Part shown: one piece after another, positions 59,510 to 64,000 of the stretch | Layout of the letters: every line of letters begins with the position of its first letter | Numbering within the stretch: the stretch's first letter is position 1 | Assembly (NCBI RefSeq): GCF_013409645.1 | Contig: NZ_JACCBG010000001.1 | Span: 1,858,001 to 1,922,000, forward strand | Source: Nocardioides panaciterrulae | Lineage (GTDB): Bacteria > Actinomycetota > Actinomycetes > Propionibacteriales > Nocardioidaceae | Direction: 5' to 3' | Length of the DNA: 64,000 nt | Program-made: the position numbers and the translations under genes | The notes under the pieces: generated by a model | Database searches by the model: none | What the model saw: only the letters and a program-made list of their open reading frames with translations | Told to the model about the DNA's origin: nothing

Positions 59510-59702
59510 GGTAGAGTGGAGGACAGCAGCCACCCCTGCTGACCATGCGGCCGTCCCCGGTGCTCACCGGGTCGCAGCCGGTCGCACCGGGTGTGGCCGG
59601 AGGTCTCGCGGCCTCCACTCTCGTCGCCGGTCCGTCGAGGACCGGCAACGGTGCCGCCGTACTGCCGTGGCCCTCGGGCCAGGCACTCCGAAGGAGGAGC
59701 CA
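59510..59702 (+). promoter_or_regulatory. Structured 5' leader of the SNF2 helicase gene
   Basis: About 190 bases lie between a likely -10 (GGTAGAGTGG, near 59510) and the TTG start. The sequence can form four successive hairpins: 59557-59570 (CCGGTG/CACCGG), 59599-59616 (GGAGG/CCTCC), 59626-59646 (GCCGGTCC/GGACCGGC) and 59669-59680 (GGCCC/GGGCC). No known riboswitch family was recognised. Confidence 0.4.
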
Positions 59703-61856
59703 TTGCCTCGACGAGGCCAGCGCCGTTCCGGCGCGACCCGGACCGCGCCGCGCCAGCAGCGCGGTCGTGACCTCGACAACGAGGGCATCATCCCGGTGCT
59801 CGCCCGTGCCGTCCGCGACGTCGAGAACGGCGTCCAGCGGGGACGGGTCGGCCCGTCGCTGCGGACGAAGTTCCAGGTGGTGGCGCTGCTGGTGCGCGAG
59901 GAGCGCGCCCACGTCAAGGCGGACACCGAGAACACCGAGGCGCACCGCGCCGAGCAGCTCAAGCGCCTGGACGGCGTCGCCACGATCCTCGCCAAGACCG
60001 CGGCCCGCGAGCCGTCGCTGCTCGCGCTGCTGGCCGAGGACGTCGTCCTCTCCGACGACGCCAGGTCGCTGCGGCGGGAGATGCTCGAGGCCGGCGGCGT
60101 CGAGCAGCCGGCCGAGGAGCTGGTGCCGGCCGCGGCCACCGAGACGGCCGACGGCGTCGCCACGCCTCGCCAGGTGGTCCCGCAGTCGGTGGTCTCGCGG
60201 CAGCTGGCCAACCCCTTCCTGGTCCCCGACTTCACCGGCCTCAAGCCCGGGTCGGGCCGCGCGCGCCGCCTCGCCGGCTGGGAGCTGATCGGGCCGCTGC
60301 TGCGCTCCTTCGAGTACGCCACCGGTGGTGGCACGGCCAGCATGCCGCTGCCCGAGCCGACGCCGTTGTTCCTGCCGCACGGCCGGGAGCTGATGAGGCA
60401 CCAGGGTGAGGTGGTCGCCGCCGCCGAGGCCGGCCACCGGACGTTCCTCCTCGCCGACGAGCCCGGCCTGGGCAAGACCGCCCAGGCGCTGCTGGCCGCG
60501 CAGGCCGCGGACGCCTACCCGCTGCTCGTGGTGGTCCCCAACGTGGTCAAGACCAACTGGGCGCGCGAGGCCGGCCTGTGGACCCCCGCCCACCCGGCGA
60601 CCGTGATCCACGGCGACGGCCAGGACGTGGACGGCTTCGCCGACATCGTCGTCGTCAACTACGAGGTCCTCGACCGGCACGTCGGCTGGCTCGGGGAGTT
60701 CGGGTTCCGCGGGATGGTCGTGGACGAGGCACACTTCATCAAGAACAAGACCTCCCAGCGCTCCCGCAACGTCCTGCAGCTCTCCGAGCGGATCCGGGCG
60801 CGCATGGTGCGGCCGCTGCTGATGGCCCTGACCGGCACCCCGCTGATCAACGACATCGACGACTTCCGCGCGATCTGGCAGTTCCTCGGCTGGACCGACG
60901 ACAAGGTGCCGCTCGGGGAGCTGATGGACGCGCTGGAGGAGATCGGGCTGACCCCCGCCGACCCCGGCTTCTATCCGAACGCACGCCGCTGCGTGATCGA
61001 CCGCGGCATCGTCCGTCGGCGCAAGGTCGACGTGGCTGCCGACATCCCGGCCCGCCGCGTGGCGGACCTGCCGGTCGAGCTCGACGACGAGATGGGCCGC
61101 TCGATCCGCCAGGCGGAGCGCGAGCTCGCCAGGCGTCTCGTGGCCCGCTACCACCAGGCGCTGGAGACCCGCACGTCCGGCGCCGTCGTCGACGGCATCG
61201 ACCACGAGCTGGTACGCCGGGTCGCGACCTGGGAGCGCGAGGACACCGACAGCTCGCCGACCGGTGAGAACGTCTTCACGATGATGCGGCACATCGGCCA
61301 GGCCAAGGCCGGCCTCGCCGCCGACTACGCCGCCCAGCTGGCCCGCAGCGTCGGGAAGGTCGTCTTCTTCGCCAAGCACGTCGACGTGATGGACGTCGCC
61401 GAGGAGACCTTCGCCCGCCGCGGCATCAAGTACGCCTCGATCCGCGGCGACCAGACGCCGAAGGCCCGCCAAGCCGCCATCGACGCGTTCACCGAGGACC
61501 CGGACGTGCAGGTCGTGGTCTGCTCGCTGATGGCGGCGGGCGTCGGCCTGAACCTCCAGGTCGCGTCGAACCTGGTGCTCGCCGAGCTGTCGTGGACCGA
61601 CGCCGAGCAGACCCAGGCGATCGACCGGATCCACCGGATCGGCCAGGAGATGCCGGTCACCGCGTGGCGGATCATCGCCGCCCAGACGATCGACTCCAAG
61701 ATCGCCGAGCTGATCGACAGCAAGGCCGGCCTGGCCGCCCGCGCGCTCGACGGCTCCGACGAGGAGGTGTCGTCGTCGGCCGACGTCCAGCTCGAGGCGC
61801 TGGTGGCGCTGCTCACCGAGGCGCTGGAGAGCGAGCGGGCCGCCGCGGTCGCCTGA
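59703..61856 (+). CDS. SNF2-family DEAD/DEAH helicase
   Basis: The 717-residue SF2 ATPase has Walker A in DEPGLGKTAQAL, DEAH-like VVDEAHFIKN, motif III ALTGTPLINDIDD, and the C-terminal motif QTQAIDRIHRIGQE. The N-terminus is Arg-rich with a long non-catalytic region. SNF2 proteins translocate on DNA and remodel protein-DNA complexes; bacterial ones are little studied. The start is a TTG at 59703, set by GGAGGAGCCA just upstream, with a long structured leader before it. Confidence 0.88.
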   Translation: MPRRGQRRSGATRTAPRQQRGRDLDNEGIIPVLARAVRDVENGVQRGRVGPSLRTKFQVVALLVREERAHVKADTENTEAHRAEQLKRLDGVATILAKTAAREPSLLALLAEDVVLSDDARSLRREMLEAGGVEQPAEELVPAAATETADGVATPRQVVPQSVVSRQLANPFLVPDFTGLKPGSGRARRLAGWELIGPLLRSFEYATGGGTASMPLPEPTPLFLPHGRELMRHQGEVVAAAEAGHRTFLLADEPGLGKTAQALLAAQAADAYPLLVVVPNVVKTNWAREAGLWTPAHPATVIHGDGQDVDGFADIVVVNYEVLDRHVGWLGEFGFRGMVVDEAHFIKNKTSQRSRNVLQLSERIRARMVRPLLMALTGTPLINDIDDFRAIWQFLGWTDDKVPLGELMDALEEIGLTPADPGFYPNARRCVIDRGIVRRRKVDVAADIPARRVADLPVELDDEMGRSIRQAERELARRLVARYHQALETRTSGAVVDGIDHELVRRVATWEREDTDSSPTGENVFTMMRHIGQAKAGLAADYAAQLARSVGKVVFFAKHVDVMDVAEETFARRGIKYASIRGDQTPKARQAAIDAFTEDPDVQVVVCSLMAAGVGLNLQVASNLVLAELSWTDAEQTQAIDRIHRIGQEMPVTAWRIIAAQTIDSKIAELIDSKAGLAARALDGSDEEVSSSADVQLEALVALLTEALESERAAAVA

Positions 61857-61901
61857 GGTCAACCGAGCGAACCGAACCGGGCGAACCGGGCCGACCGGCG
61901 G

Positions 61902-62453
61902 TCAGCCCCGGGCGATCCACGGCGTGAAGCTGCGCCTCTGGCCGAGCCAGTCCACCAGCCCGTGGCTGGTGCCATCGGTCCGGGTGCCCGAGGCGCGTAC
62001 GGCGAGACGGACCGCGTCGGGGGTCCCGAGCGCGGCGCTGGAGATGCGCACCCGCGCCTGGTCGGCGCGGTAGCGGATCCGCAGGATGTAGTCGCCGTTC
62101 TCCACCGGGTCTCCCCACGTGTCGCGGGCGAATCCCTCGGTCTCACGGAGCACGTAGTCGGTGCCCTCGTAGAGCCCGGCCGAGAACACGTACTCGGGGC
62201 CGCGGTTGGACCTGTCGGTGTCGATGAAGATCGTCTCGCTGGAACCCGTGGCCGGGTCGCGGCGCAGGTTCTCGTGGTAGGTCGTGACGTGGAGGGTCGG
62301 CTTCGCGTACCGGACCTGGACGGCCAGGATGTCCGAGCCGTGCCCGGTGTCGCGCGGGTCGTCGATCCCGTAGAGCTCGGCGCTGGCCGGGCCGGCGAGG
62401 CCGATGGTGAGTGCGGCGGTCGACAGGGCGACGGCCGGGAGGGTCTTGCGCAT
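61902..62453 (-). CDS. Exported hypothetical protein
   Basis: The 183-residue protein has a signal peptide (MRKTLPAVALSTAALTIGLA with a PASA processing site) and a soluble domain with repeated acidic/aromatic beta-type segments (SDILAVQVRYAKPTLHVTTY, ETIFIDTDRSNRGPEYVF, NGDYILRIRYRADQARVRIS). No known domain and no lipobox. It should be exported. The ATG at 62453 is followed by normal codon bias. It is preceded upstream on the minus strand by the hairpin at 62510-62532. Confidence 0.75.
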   Translation of the reverse strand: MRKTLPAVALSTAALTIGLAGPASAELYGIDDPRDTGHGSDILAVQVRYAKPTLHVTTYHENLRRDPATGSSETIFIDTDRSNRGPEYVFSAGLYEGTDYVLRETEGFARDTWGDPVENGDYILRIRYRADQARVRISSAALGTPDAVRLAVRASGTRTDGTSHGLVDWLGQRRSFTPWIARG

Positions 62454-62509
62454 GGCGATCTGGTCCTTCGTGCGTGGAGCGGCTGGTGGCCCTGTCGGGC
62501 GAGTCCCCG

Positions 62510-62532
62510 GGTCGGGGACTCGGTGGTGTTAC
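62510..62532 (-). terminator. Hairpin downstream of the MBL-fold gene
   Basis: CGAGTCCCC pairs perfectly with GGGGACTCG across GGGTC. It lies 35 nt beyond the stop of the MBL-fold gene on the minus strand, upstream of the next gene. Confidence 0.65.
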
Positions 62533-62566
62533 GCCCGGGGTGCCGGCTCGGTTGCATGCACGGTCG

Positions 62567-63235
62567 TCACCAGCCGCGGGCGCGCCACTCCCCGAGTCGA
62601 GGCCGCTCCTGGCCGAGGATCGAGTCGTTGCCGTGCCCGGGGTAGAACCACGTGCTGTCGGGGAGCCGCTGGAAGATGCGCGCCTCGAGGTCGTCCATCA
62701 GCCTCGTGAAGTCGGCCTCGTTCGTCGTCCGGCCCGGACCACCGGGGAAGAGCGAGTCGCCGGTGAACAGGTGCGGGTGGCCGCTCGGGTCGTCGTACAG
62801 CAGCGCGATCGAGCCGGGGGTGTGCCCGGCGAGCGCGATCACCTCGAGCGTGCAGTCGCCGACCGCGACGGTGTCGCCCTGGCGGACCTCGCGGGTGACC
62901 GGCACCCCGGTCTGCTCGGTGACCGACACCGCGTCGGGAGCACCCACCACGACCGCCGCGCCGGTCGCGCCGACGACGTCGGCGAGCGCCCGGTGGTGGT
63001 CCCAGTGCCGGTGGGTCGTCACGACCGCCGCCAGCCCCGCGTCGCCGACGAGGGGGAGCAGCCGGTCGGACTCCGCGGCCGCGTCGATGAGCACCTGCTC
63101 GCCGGTCCGGCGGCAGGCCAGCAGGTAGCAGTTGTTGGACATCTCCGGGTCCACCGCGAGCTTGGTGATCCGCAGCGCGTCCAGCTCCCGGACGTCCGGC
63201 TCACCGCCCGGCGTCACCTCGCCCGTGTAGGTCAC
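62567..63235 (-). CDS. MBL-fold metallo-hydrolase (glyoxalase II-like)
   Basis: The 222-residue protein has the zinc motif THRHWDHH (H-x-H-x-D-H), the later ligands in LAGHTPGSIALL and FTGDSLF, and a final FYPGHG. Such proteins hydrolyse thioesters such as S-lactoyl or mycothiol adducts, among others. The GTG at 63235 overlaps the stop of the adjacent mycothiol-type gene (GTGA), so the two are translated together. A role in mycothiol-dependent detoxification is suggested but not shown. Confidence 0.87.
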   Translation of the reverse strand: MTYTGEVTPGGEPDVRELDALRITKLAVDPEMSNNCYLLACRRTGEQVLIDAAAESDRLLPLVGDAGLAAVVTTHRHWDHHRALADVVGATGAAVVVGAPDAVSVTEQTGVPVTREVRQGDTVAVGDCTLEVIALAGHTPGSIALLYDDPSGHPHLFTGDSLFPGGPGRTTNEADFTRLMDDLEARIFQRLPDSTWFYPGHGNDSILGQERPRLGEWRARGW

Positions 63236-63951
63236 CAGCCCTCGATCCCCGGCAGCTCGCCGTCGCTCGTCAGTCCCTCGCCACTCCCGCGCCCGGTGAG
63301 CCACCAGGCCAGGTCCGCGGCCGTGCCCGAGACCGTCGGCCCCGCCTCGGCGCCCGCGCCGAAGGTCCACGACCGGTCCAGGTCGGTGGCCCGCCCGGTG
63401 AAGGGGGTGCTCCAGGAGTCCCGCTTGCGCATCGAGTCGACGACGGAGGCCGCGAACACCGGCGGCCAGTCGGCCGCGGTGTAGCCGACGTCGAGGTCGG
63501 CGTGGTGGATCTCCACCTCGGACAGCCGCATCCCGGGGGCGGTGGCGGCCCGGAACGTCCGGGCGCCTCCCGGGACCCGTTCCAGGACGGCCCCGCCGAG
63601 GTCCTCGGGGACGGCGCCGATCGCGTCGGCGAGCTCCGTGGTCGCTCCCAGCAGCCGGTCGCGCAGCTCCGCCGGGTCGGCCGAGGCCAGCTCGTCGATG
63701 TCGCTGTTCCGGGCCTCCTGGGAGCGGTACATCGGCGTCGGCTCCCCGGCGACGAGACCGCGCAGCGCGCCCGTGAGGCCCTCGGCGTTCAGGACCAGGT
63801 GCGCGATCACGTGCGCCCGCGACCAGCCGGGGAGCCCGCTCGGCCGAGCCCAGGCCTCGTCCTCGAGACCGTCGACGGTGCGGATCAGCCGCTGCGAGGC
63901 CTCGGCGAGGAGATCGGGGGCCGGCTCGGTCGCCGGGTGGGAGGGCACCAT
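63232..63951 (-). CDS. Maleylpyruvate isomerase / mycothiol-dependent DinB-fold protein
   Basis: The 239-residue protein has the MDMPI/DinB-like N-terminal pattern LAEASQRLIRTVDGLEDEAW, PSGLPGWSRAHVIAHLVLNA (histidine metal ligand), SEVEIHHADLDVGYTAADWP, and a C-terminal domain. Members are mycothiol-dependent isomerases or transferases. The ATG start at 63951 lies 49 bp from the end of the window. The gene overlaps the MBL gene by 4 bp, so it is first in a two-gene operon. Confidence 0.85.
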   Translation of the reverse strand: MVPSHPATEPAPDLLAEASQRLIRTVDGLEDEAWARPSGLPGWSRAHVIAHLVLNAEGLTGALRGLVAGEPTPMYRSQEARNSDIDELASADPAELRDRLLGATTELADAIGAVPEDLGGAVLERVPGGARTFRAATAPGMRLSEVEIHHADLDVGYTAADWPPVFAASVVDSMRKRDSWSTPFTGRATDLDRSWTFGAGAEAGPTVSGTAADLAWWLTGRGSGEGLTSDGELPGIEGW

Positions 63952-64000
63952 GACCCCATCTTGTCACTCACCGGGCTCACCCGCTCGGGTGCACGATGGT
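63952..64000. other. Window end, no feature
   Basis: These 49 bases upstream of the isomerase start show no further gene. Confidence 0.5.

Overview
The window is high-GC DNA from an actinobacterium, most likely Nocardioides or another Nocardioidaceae. The support is indirect: strong G/C bias at third codon positions, frequent GTG and TTG starts, a PAC2-family protein, a high-molecular-weight FabG4, a KstR-type regulator, a mycothiol-type DinB-fold enzyme, DUF1707, DUF222-HNH (13E12-type) repeats, and many genes whose -10 hexamer lies exactly 6 nt before the start codon (leaderless transcripts). No rRNA, tRNA, CRISPR array, prophage or classical insertion sequence was seen.

Layout. 1-5.0 kb: end of a histone-deacetylase-like amidohydrolase, a small gene behind a perfect LexA-type SOS box, a NUDIX-like protein without a NUDIX box, DUF222-HNH copy 1, an L,D-transpeptidase, a membrane protein and a NUDIX hydrolase. 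5.1-9.6 kb: dxs, an MFS exporter and an LssY_C membrane protein. 9.6-21.5 kb is a lipid block: fadA-fadB-monooxygenase, a PAC2 protein, a TesB-type thioesterase, the MaoC/fabG4 pair divergent from a fadA2-type thiolase, a PASTA kinase with a His-rich tail, and a TetR regulator with its own operator. 21.7-32.5 kb: ligB divergent from an AlkA-like glycosylase, a tandem-SCP2 protein, a phospholipase D-like protein coupled through a 25-codon gene to an acetamidase, a DUF805 protein, an SRPBCC protein, uvrB and an MFS protein.

32.5-38.6 kb holds a signalling locus. A GAF-PP2C phosphatase, a cellulose-synthase-like glycosyltransferase with a large insertion, a STAS antagonist and an anti-sigma-type kinase overlap head to tail, and an orphan response regulator diverges from them. 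A K+-channel-like protein and a DUF1707 protein follow. 40-42.7 kb is a gene-poor islet with a small membrane-protein gene on each strand and DUF222-HNH copy 2. 42.7-47.3 kb: a KstR-like regulator diverges from a GT4 glycosyltransferase - methyltransferase - alpha/alpha-toroid operon, with a KstR-like box between them. A second, better KstR-like box overlaps the promoter of an HSL-type esterase at 50.3 kb. The remainder carries a YcaQ/AlkX-type glycosylase, a CorA transporter, an HsaB-like flavin reductase, a secreted M4 metalloprotease, methionine aminopeptidase, an SNF2 helicase with a structured leader and TTG start, and a metallo-beta-lactamase/mycothiol-type enzyme pair.

Themes. Fatty-acid and possibly sterol metabolism dominates (fadA/fadB, TesB, MaoC, FabG4, FadA2, SCP2, KstR). 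DNA repair recurs (SOS-box gene, LigB, AlkA-like, UvrB, YcaQ-like). The least familiar elements are the partner-switching/polysaccharide operon, the SOS-box gene, and the two KstR-like boxes placed on envelope-type and esterase genes.
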